64,000 bases of DNA from Cordilura impudica (lineage: Eukaryota; Arthropoda; Insecta; Diptera; Scathophagidae), in NCBI GenBank assembly GCA_963682025.1, contig OY821519.1, positions 66,520,783 through 66,584,782 on the forward strand. The letters are read 5' to 3'. The position numbers and the translations under genes were made by a program. This document shows positions 44,595 through 56,524 of the stretch, one piece after another; within the stretch, counting starts at the first letter, position 1; every line of letters begins with the position of its first letter. The notes under the pieces were generated by a model, which saw nothing but the letters and a program-made list of their open reading frames with translations, searched no databases and was not told the origin of the DNA.

Positions 44595-46160
44595 AAGAGT
44601 ATTATAATGCGCTCGAAATGCTTGCAATGGGCGAAAAACATCCTTCAGGAAGCAAATGCAAGAGCCAGTATACTACGGCGGAGGCATTTCAAACTTCAGA
44701 AAAATAGAAACTTCTCAATTTTATGGATATGTTAATGATCACGATGAGGATAACGAGAAATACAATTTAGATTACGATGAAGTTATGGCCAAAAATCATG
44801 TAACAAAACCTGGCGCATCAAAAGCAACAACAGAATTGCGCGTAGGTTATAAAATTGTGGCAAAACAAAAAAATGGTAAGACTCTAAATGGTGTAATCTA
44901 CACAAGTCCCGTGCTTCCAGATGAATTTAACTCAGGTTATGATGAACATGAAAACGAAGATGCTGTGTATGAGGAAGATGCCGAATTTAGGGATGGCAAT
45001 ATTGAATGATATCAACTTACGAGCATAAGTATGCCAACGGCCACCACAAGTGTGGTGACACAAGAGAGGCCAGCAGCACAACGCACCAGCATTAGAAATG
45101 TCACGCATATTAGAAGTTCGAAAAGTATGCTTGAACCGGTAGAGGCTACAGATGCAATAGAGGCTACACATCAAATAAATGTTCAAGCAACTACTGTCTT
45201 CAAGGATAAGCCACAACAGCAACAACGACACAATTGGCAACAACAACATCAAATGAATCTGAATATGTTGATTTACCAATAGAATTACCCACTGAATCAG
45301 AACCGGTTATGATGAGGATGCGGATGAAGTCGATCAAGCTAACCAAGACGCCTTTTATGTTGAGGATGAAGCTAATGATAATGACAAATATGAGGATGCT
45401 GCATCGGAAGACGATTCGATGAAATATACAGGTTCGATGAAATATACAGATGTAAGGGCAACCACAATCTCGAAGGCTGTAAAACAACAACTGACAGATA
45501 AAAAAGAGCAGGGCAATTGTAAAAGTTAAGATCAGTAATTATTTTCAGATTGAAAACTTCGCTCTCAAAGAACAAATAGAATATTTATAGAATCTACAGC
45601 AGGAAACATATCGCACCTGTACCTCTAAAGTGATCAACTCAAAATTTTGCAATTTTCACTTTTTGCAAGAAAACGAAACGAAATTTTGCAATTTTCACTT
45701 TTCGCAAAAACAAATACAGTTGTAATCCTATTTTTGTTACAAGAGTAGCTTCTTTAGAATCCACTAAAAAGACATATTTTGAGTTGCACCAAAAAAACTT
45801 GTTATATTTAATGATCACTGAAAAAATCTCAAAATCAAATACTCTTGTTTACTTATTATTCGCAATTCTTTACAATGAAACAACTATTTTTAATTTTTAT
45901 AGTAAATATTAAAAGAAACCGCATTTTGACCTCTTGAGGTACACTTTAGAGGTATAGGTGCGATATATTAAAATCAATTATCTTGAAGAACAATTGAAGG
46001 ATGCCAAAGAATTACATAAATCAAATTACGATGAGAGAGCTGCTTTAGAAACTCAAGTACGTGATTTACAACTAGACTTAAATTATATACCCCAACAACA
46101 TGAAAAAAGCATGCGGAATACGAAAAAGCACAACACAAATAATTATAGAATAAAATGAAA
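44595..46160 (+). pseudogene. Decayed coding remnant, acidic/Q-rich then coiled-coil, unidentified
   Basis: Successive frames share composition and look like one decayed protein. 'EEEYYNALEMLAMGEKHPS' (near 44595) is followed by an open 117-codon frame (44656-45009) with 'YNLDYDEVMAKNH' and an acidic tail. Next comes a Thr/Gln-rich 83-codon frame (45031-45282), then 'YVDLPIELPTESEP' passing after a frameshift into 'YDEDADEVDQANQDAFYVED'. Beyond the MITE lies 'NYLEEQLKDAKELHKSNYDE' with heptad-like spacing (45970-46130). I do not recognise the family. It could be a host-gene fragment or a retrocopy; intron-like gaps cannot be excluded. A 19-bp direct duplication (TTCGATGAAATATACAG) lies near 45416-45450. 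Confidence 0.4.
45608..45966. mobile_element. TA-target MITE, copy 2 (359 bp)
   Basis: Ends TATCGCACCTGTACC and GGTATAGGTGCGATA. The interior (TGGATTCTAAAG-type block, TGCAACTCAAAATATG-type block) is the inverse of the copy at 63656. It separates two coiled-coil-like coding pieces, so it inserted into that remnant. Confidence 0.85.
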
Positions 46161-46550
46161 GAAACTATTGATGAGACTGGTATTAATCAAAATCTTCATC
46201 AAATCAATAAAAACGTGATTATAAAAATGAAGTAATCGTAGCAGATGTTACAGAAATTGCAGAACATTCTCCAGTTTTCGGTATGAGCCCAGCAGAATGC
46301 TCAGATATGAACACGTTTAAGCATCAAAAATGTCGGATGATTATGACGAAGATGAAAGACTTGTTTCCAAAAAACCTTTCTTTAAAAAAAAAAAAAAAGC
46401 AAACGACAACGTATAAAGATCAGCCACAAAAAAGTTAAGGTGCAAATAATATTCAACAACAGCAGCAGCAATATCAACCAACACCAGCTTCAACGGCATG
46501 GTACAGGCAGTAGCGTTGGAACATCAAATTTTTAAAATGAAGGCAACGCC

Positions 46551-46575
46551 TTTATTTATTTATTTATTTATTCAT
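46551..46575. repeat. (TTTA)n microsatellite = 3' tail of the minus-strand LINE
   Basis: Five uninterrupted TTTA units at the 3' end of the LINE coding region; read on the minus strand it is a TAAA tail. Confidence 0.8.
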
Positions 46576-47790
46576 CTGCAGAATATTTATTCTTACAGAC
46601 TACTTAGATCTAATAATATATTTAGTTATAAAACTTAAACAAATATAACTTAAATTCATGTTTAGTTACTTGGAAATCTATCTCAGAAGAAATACTATTA
46701 TATAATTTTTTGCACCTTGTAATTGGATCATTTAAGGCATAGTTTGATCGATGAAGAGAATCTTCAAACATTCGATTATTTCTTAAATCCCTTGATAGCC
46801 GGTATAAATTAAATAGATCACAAATTTCCGAACAATTTATGTCCCCAGCTAAAACATTATAAACAAACATTATAGAAGAATATGATCGAGATCACTTAAA
46901 GATTGCAATCCTAAAAATTTCCTTCTTACTTCATATGTAGGCAACTCATAATGCCAAGAATATTTTAAAATGCTCCTAGTAAACCTCTTTTGCATACCTT
47001 CAATACGGTTTGAAGCCGTAATGTAATAAGGGCTCCAAATAATCGAACAATATTCGAGTTAAGTACGAACCGAAGACGTAGATAAGGATTTAAAAGTAAA
47101 AGAATTTCGAAAATCCTTAGAATTTCTATTTATGAAGCCAAGCATGCTATAAGCTTTAGAAAAAATGAAGTCAATATGACTAAAAAAAATTAAATTCACA
47201 TCAAATATAACACCCAAATATTTTACCTCAATTCGCGATTTTTACCTCCAATACTATAATTAAATAAAATGGGATGAGAACAGCGAGTGTAAGAAACAAC
47301 ACAACACTTTGTAACATTAACTGTGAGCTCATTTTCACTACACCAGTTCGATAATTTGATTGATTTGTTCTGCAATTTCATGGAATCAACCACATTTGAT
47401 ATTCTAGCAAATAGTTTCATATCATTCGCAAATAACAAGCATTTTGAAAATTTTAAAACAAATGGAAGATCATTAATAAAGAGCACAAATAGCAGCGGTC
47501 CAATGTGTGTGCCCTGCGGAATACCAGAGTAGCACTAATCTGAAGTTTCGAATAATAATTACCAAAAGAGACTTTCAATTTCTTTGAGTTAAAAACTTTT
47601 TAAAAAATAATTGTAGATTATGAGGAAATCCAAATGCAGAAATTTTCTTTAATAAAATATTATGACTTACTGTATTAAATGCATTCGCAAAATCTGTATA
47701 AACAGTATCTAATTGAGGTCTGAGTTCCATGGCATTTAATATATTATGGGTGACCAAAGTTAAATTCGTAGTGGTAGATCTGCCACGAAA
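46551..47790 (-). pseudogene. LINE reverse transcriptase and C-terminus with (TAAA)n tail
   Basis: Minus-strand Jockey-like LINE, truncated at the 5' side. RT motif A is 'VYTDFANAFNTVSHNILL' (near 47695), motif B 'SGIPQGTHIGPLLF' (near 47530), and the catalytic box is 'LFANDMKLFA' where [YF]ADD is expected. Later come 'ENELTVNVTKC', 'KYLGVIFDVNLIF', 'KAYSMLGFINRNSKDF', 'LEYCSIIWSPY' and 'RLSRDLRNNRMFEDS' (near 46780). The 3' end is a (TAAA)n run, seen as TTTA repeats at 46551-46571, typical of such elements. The altered box and several frameshifts show it is dead. Confidence 0.8.
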
Positions 47791-49554
47791 TCATATTCAA
47801 ATCCGCAATTGGCTCAATGATTGCATATATTTTTCTGTGCGTGCAAATTTATCTAACACAACAAATATATAAACAGCGTAAATATGTTTCTCAATAACAC
47901 CAACCTTATGGATCAGGTTAAAAATAAAGGTCGAAATAATGAAAGCCACCAACATTGATTTTTGAGTCTTTTTAATCGAGCATGTGATTAATAAGTTCAT
48001 ACTCTTCAACTCTGCTCGAACAAAACTCAGTAAGGTGATTTTTGTTGAAATAATCTTTCCAAATGCTGACTGGGAATTTGCTTATTGAGGATGTCATGTA
48101 ATATTTACAAATGTTTTCAATTATGTATACCTCTACACACAAATAAGTAAACAACATAGACCTACACACACAGACCCATATATAGAAACATGATACGCAA
48201 TACCGCATAGTAAACCCTCTAGGCGAATGAGTGTGTACTAAACGAAACAACGAGCAACAACAAGAAAAAGATGTAACTATGCTGATGATTCTGTTGTTGA
48301 CATACTTATCAAAGCAACAACACTATCAACAACAACAACAACAACAACAACAAACAAAGACCGACCAAGCAAGCAGTCAACAAAAAGCATTACTATTCTG
48401 AAATGAGTACATAATAATTTTTGGTCATAAAGTATAAAAATGAGAAAACTCGTATTTAGTTTCTAAGTATTTTCGGCTACGAAGGATGCAAACACTTCCC
48501 TACAAGTTACGTAAGTTAACGTTAGTTTGTTTTGTTTGTGTTAATTTGAGGGGTTTTTGTTGTTGTGTCGATTCCTTTTTCGTGTTTTTTAGGTTAGATG
48601 TTTCCCGGCAAACAGAGTCATTTATATAATTTTTGTGTTGAATACATACGAAGGAACGCCTTAATAGTAGTGTGAAGAAAATGAAGGTTTGGAGATCAGG
48701 TACTTGGCCGATGGGGAGAGATATCAAAAGATAATAAAAGATAAAAACAAAGAATTATGGCAACGCTGTTTTTGATTTTTTGAAGTATCGCCTCCATCTG
48801 ACGGTAACGCTTTGCTAGATATACAAGGGCATTATCAGAACAACCCGATCCGATGGAGGCAGTAGTTTCAGAAAATTGCTTTGGTAGCAACACACCGCTA
48901 TCAAAAGTAAACGATGAATTTCTAAAAATTGGTCAGTCCAACAAATATTAAAACAGATATATATTCTGTACCGGGGGAGTCTGCTCCATCATTTACGACT
49001 AAAAAGTACTGGGTATAAAGGTTAGAATGTAGCCGTACGAGCTGCCAAGACCGAACACGGTAGTGGTTGAGCAATCGAGGTGGCCGCGCCAGAAACCGTT
49101 AAAAGAAAATCCACAAAATGCTACTGGATGATCGTCACACAATGGGATGAATAGCCACTGTTACACTTAAGTTTATCTACACCTCACATAGCTCAACTGT
49201 TTGAATTGATGATTTTTTTTAAGGTTCGCCTTGAATTTGCCCATCGATCCCTCTTTTGAGATTTTTGATTTCAGCACACATTTTTCTGGAATTTATCTCC
49301 AAACTAGGTATTTTTTTTAATTTTCAGCTGAGAATCTTGGTTGCGATATATACTAAAAGCTGTCTGCGTAAAACCGCGGATAATAAAATTCTCATTTTTA
49401 CTTTTTCCCAAAAACGGCCATAATGTTTCAAAACTTTTCGTGGAGATGCGTTTTTTTACTGGAAAATTATGCACTTCTGGAAGAGAATTTATTGAATAAA
49501 AAGTGTTCATAATTATTTATGAAATACTCAAAAAAAAATTTTTTTTTGTAGTCT
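47791..49554. other. No recognised gene; (CAA)n run
   Basis: A (CAA)n microsatellite lies at about 48329-48354. Near 48777-48858 CGCCTCCATC and GATGGAGGC face each other about 60 bp apart. Minus frames at 47972-48250 and 48500-48893 have no family I recognise. Confidence 0.45.
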
Positions 49555-49960
49555 ATTTTGGAGCTACTGGACCGTGTACAAAGGAGGGCATTGATTCTCA
49601 TTAATGACAGTAGGGTATCCTACTCAATTGACTCGTTGGATCATCGTCGCATTATTGATACTACCATGGGAAATGTTCTTCAAAGATTAGCGAACTCATT
49701 CCATGTGCCAGTGGTTCAATTCGCTCTACCTGCTTCTCTAGTAGATCACATCCATTTGTTATCTATTGTCCAATTTACCGCACTAAGCATAGCCACATGT
49801 ATATTAAACTCCATACACATGTCTTGCCTGGCAGTTACAATCTAATAAAATCGAAGTCATATCTCCGCAGACAACACTCCCTCTTTCCTCCTTCCCATAA
49901 CCTATTTTCCTGAAATCCACACAATGAATATTGATTTATAATAAAAAAAAAAATTAAGTT
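49555..49960 (+). pseudogene. LINE 3' end (post-RT region)
   Basis: The plus frame 'MELLDRVQRRALILINDS' then 'SIDSLDHRR' is the C-terminal 'LD.VQ.RA..LI.D....SL..RR' block of Jockey/R1-type LINEs. After a frameshift it continues 'YHGKCSSKISELIP' and 'SSRSHPFVIYCPIYRT', then 'LPGSYNLIKSKSYLRRQ'. An A-rich tail follows at 49938-49955. A 5'-truncated insertion. Confidence 0.72.
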
Positions 49961-50235
49961 GAGTTTTTCCGTCGACTTGTAACCATCGTGTACCACTTAA
50001 AACGTGTGACAAAGAAAGGAAGGAAGAGAAGACAGTGGACTGTAATGGGAGAAGGTAAAAACTGTTCCATCTCCAGACAAGTATATGGCGTCTGTATGTT
50101 TTTTCTTTTTTTTTTTTGGATGCTCTTGGGATGATAATTTTTATTAATTATCTTCAAAAAGGAAAAACAATCAGTGACGGGAATTAGGCTAACTTATTGC
50201 AACGTTTAAGTGATGAAATTGAAAAAAAAAAATGT

Positions 50236-50535
50236 AGAAGTTGTTTAATCAAGTTAATGCACCAGTACAAACATCCACTATTGATACGGCCAAACTTCAT
50301 GAATTAACTTTTGAATCGCTTCATCATGCCCCCTATTCGCCAGATTTATTTCCTTTGGATTCTTTTCTATTTGCAAACTTAAAAAAATGGCTCGACGGTA
50401 AAAGCTGACTTCAGCATTGAAAAGATGGAGTCTACGGTTGATGGCTATTTTAAGGAGCTAGACAGTTCTTACTATAAACAGGGCATCGATGCTACTGAAT
50501 ATCGCTGGGAAAAGTACAACAAGAAATGGTGGTAT
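50236..50535 (+). pseudogene. mariner transposase C-terminal fragment
   Basis: Reads 'NAPVQTSTIDTAKLHEL', 'HHAPYSPDLFPLDSFLF', 'ANLKKWLDG' then a stop, and 'KMESTVDGYFKELDSSYYKQ', 'EYRWEKYNKK'. This is the mariner D34D C-terminal part. The second catalytic Asp (normally HDNAP) is replaced by Val (QVNAP), while the last Asp (PLD) is kept. Truncated on the left; it abuts an HP copy on the right. Confidence 0.8.
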
Positions 50536-50659
50536 ATCCAATACCACTATTTGGTCAGAGTATAATAAGTGTATGTTTGTAACTACCAAAAATGTTTGGC
50601 TTAGACACACTTTATATTAAATCGATCGACTCAGAAACACTTCATGAGTTGTGCTTGCA

Positions 50660-50800
50660 ACGGGTACACGGAGTTCTAAGAAGGCGTAGAAAGTGTTGAA
50701 GATGAAGAGCACACCAGCGAGAAAAAAAAACATTTGCTGAGAAGGAGAAAAAGCATCGCAGATCAAGGATATGCAAAACTTGCTGTACGATTAGTAGACA
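50660..50800 (+). pseudogene. Possible mariner N-terminal scrap
   Basis: A frame with 'EGVESVEDEEHTSEK' resembles the 'F.EGRE.VEDDER.GRP' linker of mariner transposases. Too short to be sure, and it lies after, not before, the C-terminal fragment, so it would be a separate or rearranged piece. Confidence 0.3.
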
Positions 50801-51375
50801 TTATTTTTTAGCTGTTCTAAAAACACTTGAATTTAGAAAAAAAAGTGTCGCATTAATATCTCTGAAGTAATGCTAAATAATGTGACTAACAGACCGCAAT
50901 GAAATCCATGTAACGGTTTATACGAATTGGATCTAAGCCTATTCGCCCGAGACAACCGAAGGCCTCAAGTGAATATCATGGTAAAGCTGAAACTCGGTCG
51001 AAAAGATAACATGAAAGCTCTTCAAAAATCAAAGTTGTATTATGAGTTTTCTTTGGTTATTGTCATATATTGCATTGAGAACTCCTTCCGCCTGGCCAAA
51101 CTGGAACATTTCTTAAGTGTTATACGTAGTTTGCGGGAAGTTATTTGTAAAAACTGTGCGGAATTATAACAGATAATACTTGATTTTTGTACCCCAATAA
51201 TTCACACTGATCTCACACTGTATTGATTCATCGAGACAATTTCGCTTCGAATTAGACTCATGTATCTCCATAACTTCCGCGTTCTACTGACAAGTGCCAA
51301 GTTATTATAGGTATCTAGGTCAAATTGGGTTTGTGTCTGTTTATTACATCCGTTTATCGGTAGTCTAAAAATAAA

Positions 51376-51762
51376 CCGTTTTCTTTTTTAACAAAAAATG
51401 TCGCATTTTATTTGCACTTTTTTCGAAAAATTTATTTTTTTATATATTCCGAATTAAGAGCAACTTTATCTTATACATCAATCGAAGTCGAAACCTCGCA
51501 AATTGCAAAAAATTGCAGCCACTGACTTCTTTCAGGACGTAGTGTGAGAATATATCCCCATTGTTCCCCTTTTTTGTATATTATCACCCTATGACTTCCA
51601 AGCGGATAATAACCAAAATTTTTCATCTTATACTCACAGTAATTCAAGACCTTTCGATTGATAAATAAGATAAGGTTGCTCTTAATTCAGAATATATAAA
51701 AAATACTCTTTTCAAAAACAGTGCAAGTAAAGTGGGACATTTTTTGTCAAAATAGAAAACGG
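51376..51762. mobile_element. MITE inserted in the HP copy, 387 bp
   Basis: Ends CCGTTTTCT and AGAAAACGG continue as an ~85-bp inverted repeat (ACAAAAAATGTCGCA..., CGAATTAAGAGCAACTTTATCTTA and inverse at 51668-51751). The HP sequence is continuous across it, showing insertion. No coding sequence. Confidence 0.78.
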
Positions 51763-53379
51763 CATAAGTCATAGCCCCCACATGAAGCTGATTCCCCATC
51801 TTCTCTTAAATCCATCAGAAAACAAAAATATTGCATAGATTTTTCTCAAATTTTGTTTTTCTACCTAGTCGCCATATAAATATAGCATCCGATATGAACA
51901 TTTTCATATCCGCAGGCAAAAAATTAATAACAAAGGCGCTCAAATTTGGTCTCTATCCAATTATTTGTAAATAACAGAGATGGCCTCTAAACTCTTGGTA
52001 TAGGTTATCGTATAGTCGGCCCAGAACGTCTATACTTTGCATACTTTTTTTATAGATTTAAATGAAGATCTGTAATCAGCTTTATATGGAGAATAAGAAT
52101 AAAAGTGTTTCCACAGACTTTATTTTTGAAAAAACCAATTAGTGTGTCTAATAGACATAGACATATGGGGCGTTTCATGTCAAGTGATCCAACTTTTAAA
52201 ACAGATGTCTTCCGATCGGGATGAAATTTATACCGAGGTAAGTCCTATTCGATAGTAGTTTCGACAAAATTTTTCAATACGATCGGTCCAGAACTCTCTG
52301 CGTTAGAGGGGGTCAAAATTTGATATTTTGGCCAAACAGGTGTTTTTTTCTCAACCATGTAACTTTTCACCTATTGTTCTTAGCAAAATTTGTCCCAAAT
52401 GGTTTAGATAGCTAATTCTTCAGTCTTTCAGAAAAAAAAAATGAAAAAAAATAAAAAAATTTGTTGACTTTTTTTTTCAAAAAAGGAAATTTTTTTTTGT
52501 TCAAAAGAAAGCTTGGGTTTTTCCTTCAAGAGCTTTTTGATCGCTTAGTGGGATGCGAGTGGGATATCTAACAAAAACAATGTTTTGCAACTCAAGACAA
52601 CAGTTGCACTAATATGAATTTTTTCCTATTAGTGTGTAAGTGTTTCAAAAACCTTAAAAATAAGGCATATACTGAGAAACAAGACAAATTAACCTTTTCG
52701 ACGGTATGTAACATACCTAACTAGAATTTCTTACTTTGATACTGTAATACCCACAATATGTTAACCTCAGGAAAAAAATCACTTTTTTTCTATAGAAATG
52801 TTGAAAAAATATTTTTGATGTTATATTATTTATAGTAGCTGATGAAGTATTTAAGTATTGTAAATTTTTAAATACCCAGTCTTTCATCCAGCTTATTTAT
52901 CGCTTTTATTTGCTGCTTTTTTATCAATCTTTTCTTGGCGTTACTAAGTTCAGCTTTTGATTTAGTTGCAGGTTTTTTTTTGGTTTAAGAAAGAAATCGC
53001 ATTGAGTAGAAGCAGAAAACTTTTCATCTTGAGTCTTCCATCGACAAGCAGTATAAAAGCATGGTATTGAGCAGCGCCATCGATTGTTACCGCAGTATCG
53101 AATCTGCTCTACAGGGTTTTCAATGCTTCCTCATGATCCTCTTTGTTACTAAAAACTATTTTAGTTTTTTTACAATAATTCTTTGCCCAATAAAATAAAC
53201 CAATCGCATCTAATATGTGATCTTGATGAGAGCACTGGAGGCTATACTTCACTGCAATACCATCACATGCAGCCATAAGATTTGCGAAGCTACTTATGTT
53301 TTTCAAATGTTGACGAGCTCCGTCCGAAACGTAGTATACCTTCTCTACTGTAAAATTAGATTTTAGATATTTTAGTATT

Positions 53380-53961
53380 GGGTAAAAACATATGAAATCA
53401 ACCGAAAATATTAACATTTGTGACCTCATCACCTCCAAATTTGATAAGATTTTGTACACATGATCTAATGATCGGCACAATAATATTTGCTAACTTTCAG
53501 ACATATAGCCTTCGAACTTTCAGAATTATGGCCATTCCAATTTGGCAAAAATCAATAAAAATGCACTCAGATGCCTTAACACAATTTTTAATATCTCGAA
53601 AAGTATTCATTGCACGTTAATAATCAAGGGCTCATTTTACAGACTAAAACATGCGCCATTCCAAAAAAAATTTTTTTTCAAATTTTCGATCAAGGATAAT
53701 GTAAATAAAAAAGGACTAAAATTTCCAAAGGATATTTCTCGAAAATCAATATTTTTAAAAATTTCAAAAAAATATATGTTAATTCTTATTATGTTTTGTA
53801 CAAGTCTGTCAAATTTCAATGTGGAGTCTTTATTACAACATGAGTTATTAAGAAAAAAGCAGGCGAAGGTTTATGTATTTCATGAAATGTACCAAAATAC
53901 AAAAAGGTGACAAATTACAAAAAGAAGGACAAATCAAATGTAACGGAACTTTTTCGACTTT
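53380..53961. repeat. Family B left TIR
   Basis: Outer 24 bp identical to the right TIR, next ~115 bp strongly diverged, inner ~440 bp nearly identical. An open frame at 53542-53910 is shared by both TIRs (two residue differences in 122) because the DNA is duplicated. Confidence 0.9.
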
Positions 53962-54039
53962 TCTTTGCTTAAACTCTTTTTCTCCATTGCTAAACCTTTA
54001 ATAAAAAGTACAACATAATGTATTATCATTATTAAACAC

Positions 54040-54059
54040 TTTATTACAGCATATTTATT
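54040..54059 (-). promoter_or_regulatory. Polyadenylation signals of the family B gene
   Basis: Two AATAAA hexamers on the minus strand at 54054-54059 and 54040-54045, 16-35 bp after the stop codon (54075-54077). Confidence 0.5.
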
Positions 54060-54074
54060 TAGTTCTGAAGGATT

Positions 54075-56114
54075 TCAATTAAAAAAATCTGCATCTGCCG
54101 CGTATCGCTTGACTTTAATTTTTTTTTTATCTACAGGTTCAATAGAATGCAGCTTTTGAGTTCCAGGAATAGTACGCAAATCTTTAAAACGAATTTGAAG
54201 GAACCGTGCTTCTTCTTCGTGGTCTTCTAGAGTTAAAAACTCGAAATTACAGTTCAAAAGATTTTGCAGGCACCATTCATATAATTGTTTTGGAGTAGTT
54301 ATTTGACCTTGTAATGGACGCTGTAAACTAGCTCGACGTGCCTCTCTCTTTACGGTACCTCCATGACCGTCACTTGGGCCTTTTCCATGGCCTGTTGCAA
54401 AAAAATGCCACTCAGCATTACATCCAAAATCTTCCATATGATAACATAAATTGATAAAGTTCTTTTTATTTTTAAACTGGGCAGCACTACCGTCTGAAAA
54501 ATACGTGATTTTCTTCGGGGTTGTTTTAAACTTTTTTCTCAAAAATACATTCAGGTGGCGATGGAACAGGTGAACAGCTACAGAATCGTGTACAAGACAA
54601 TCAGATATTATTATGAAGTTTGTATGTTGTGTTTTTCCATCTGATTTAAAATAAATAGCAATTGGGTATAAAGTGGCCTGAGAGTTGTTCCAGTGAAATC
54701 CCTGGACTGCATCCTGAAAAGTAAAAGAAGCATTTTCTGAAAAATCGCAAACTGCTATATACTCATTTTCTTCCAAATTTGATTTTCTTTCGCTCAGATA
54801 TGCTGCCTGCTGTTTTGCAATAAATGAATGAGGTAATAGAATTTCAAGTTTTTCACATAGGGAATCCACAAAAACGTCGGCTTGGCCAATCATGGTCTCC
54901 AAATTATCCCTATCTACACTTACCCATTGTTTATATGTTATTTCATCAATATCATTTTGCTCTAGTAATTGATTTAGTTTTGCTTTTAAATTTTCAATTC
55001 CTGGACACTTGTTACATTTACGTAGGTGACACTTTGAAGAAGATGGAATGCATGTCATTTGTTTCAAACAATCTTTGTAACATTCAAGCTGATAATTCGG
55101 AACACCAGCAGTTAATTTTTTTAAATTTATGGCATCAATCATCAGCTTCACATTTTGATGCTTTGTACAAACACACACGTTATGAGATCCACTCGCATTT
55201 GCTAGAATTATATTCCTCGGACGAAGTTGGCAAAACTTGGAAATACCTATTTTTATTCCATCATGTCATTCCTTGAATAAGGCGTACATTTCTCTTAAGT
55301 TTCCAAGCAAAAGTCTTTTATTTTTCCTGACTTTTGTACCATTTTCAAAAAAAGACACGAAATCTTTCTGTCCGGGCATACACCTGCTGACGTCATCGGA
55401 TTCATAAAAGGATTTTACTAAATTGCTTGTCACTGGTGAAATTGGACTTCCCAGTTTTGGGTTAGGCGTACTCATCACACCCTTTGTTTCAACCAAATGC
55501 TTAACTTTTCGCGCGATATAGTTTGTAACCAGGAATTCTTCCTCAATTTTATGTATTGCCCAGCTTTTTCGTAAAATTGTTAGCAGTTGGATTTTCTCGC
55601 TATTTTTTGTTAATGTTTTAAACTTTTCTTTTAATTGTTCTATTATTTCAGATTGTGGGCACATATGCGAAGTTGATTGTGCTGAACCGTGGAAAATTTT
55701 GTCTTGAATCGAATCACTTATTTTCCTGAATTTTCCATCTCTGTACCGTTTTTGATGTAACTTCTTCTTTTTTATCGGAGATTGTTCCAGATACGGTAAA
55801 GATTGGTTTAATTTTGAAATAGCAACTTCTTCCGTGCCTGACGCAATGTCATCTTCTTCCGTGCCTGACGCAATGTCATCGAAAGTATCTACATTTTCGT
55901 TTATGTCTGAACCTTCTTCCAAATTAGATTTATTAGATTTCTTCAGATGCGAAAATTTTATTCTACATGTCCCACAAATTTTATTTGAGATCGTAATGTT
56001 TTTATCCTTAGTATACTGTAGCATCCATTCTTGGACTTGTCTTAAACTTTTATTGCACCCAGTGTGACCGGATTTTTTAAAAGGATTACAGCAAAATGTT
56101 GAATGGAATGGCAT
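54075..56114 (-). pseudogene. Family B DDE-type transposase, one premature stop
   Basis: ATG at 56114; 680 codons to TAA-type stop at 54075, all in one frame except a TGA at codon 283 (55266-55268). Residues 8-50 hold Cys/His pairs (C8, C9, H17, C20, C47, C50), a likely zinc-binding N-terminus. A 9-residue tandem repeat (DDIASGTEE) lies near residues 80-98. A basic region follows. After the TGA comes 'IKIGISKFCQLRPRNIILA', a second Cys cluster at residues 349-370, then acidic blocks 'VCDFSENASF' (D457), 'YFSDGSAAQFKN' (D541) and 'AEWHFFATGHGKGPSDG' (E568). D457, D541 and E568 are candidate catalytic residues. By recall, the C-terminal half matches uncharacterised transposon proteins of aphids and Hydra. 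The gene would be active but for the TGA. Confidence 0.85.
55825..55880. repeat. 27-bp in-frame tandem duplication in the transposase
   Basis: GTGCCTGACG recurs at 55834 and 55861; the unit is 27 bp = 9 codons and identical in both copies, so recent. Confidence 0.9.
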
Positions 56115-56524
56115 ATTTTTTTTTTAAATACCACAACCGAATGAATTGTGCACGACTTTTTTGTATTGACAATAATTATAATTTTTTTAAATATTTAGTC
56201 TCTTTTTTTGTTTTTTCAAACGATCAAGTCACTTTAACACTATAACACTTAGACGTTTAGCACTTATGAAATCTAATATTCAACTGAAGTTTGACTTACA
56301 GTCTCTGAACGATTTATACTGTTTTTTTTGGTACAAAAAATAGATTACAGGTAAAAAAATACACGCCTTGCTTTTCTTGAATTGGAAAATTTGCGTGAAC
56401 TACGGGTCATAAAATGTTTTTTAAATAGGGACTGAATTTGCTACTGCCAGTAAGCCGACCACAGGTCATAAAATATTTGTAAATTTTTTGTGTGAACATG
56501 CAATAAATATTTCGTCTAGGTTGT

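Larger units (their letters stand above)
50531..52045 (-). repeat. HP repeat, broken copy interrupted by other sequence
   Basis: HP pieces lie in order at 50531-50665 (hairpin end), about 51301-51375 and 51763-52045 (TATAGTCGGCCCAGA end). The gap 50666-51300 contains unrelated sequence, including the mariner scrap; the gap 51376-51762 is a MITE. Confidence 0.7.

Noticed and set aside
48329..48354. (CAA)n as a coding polyglutamine tract
   Set aside because: No open frame or flanking domain supports coding; a simple microsatellite.
53542..53910. 122-codon frame repeated at 56576-56944
   Set aside because: Located in the two family B TIRs; identity reflects TIR duplication.
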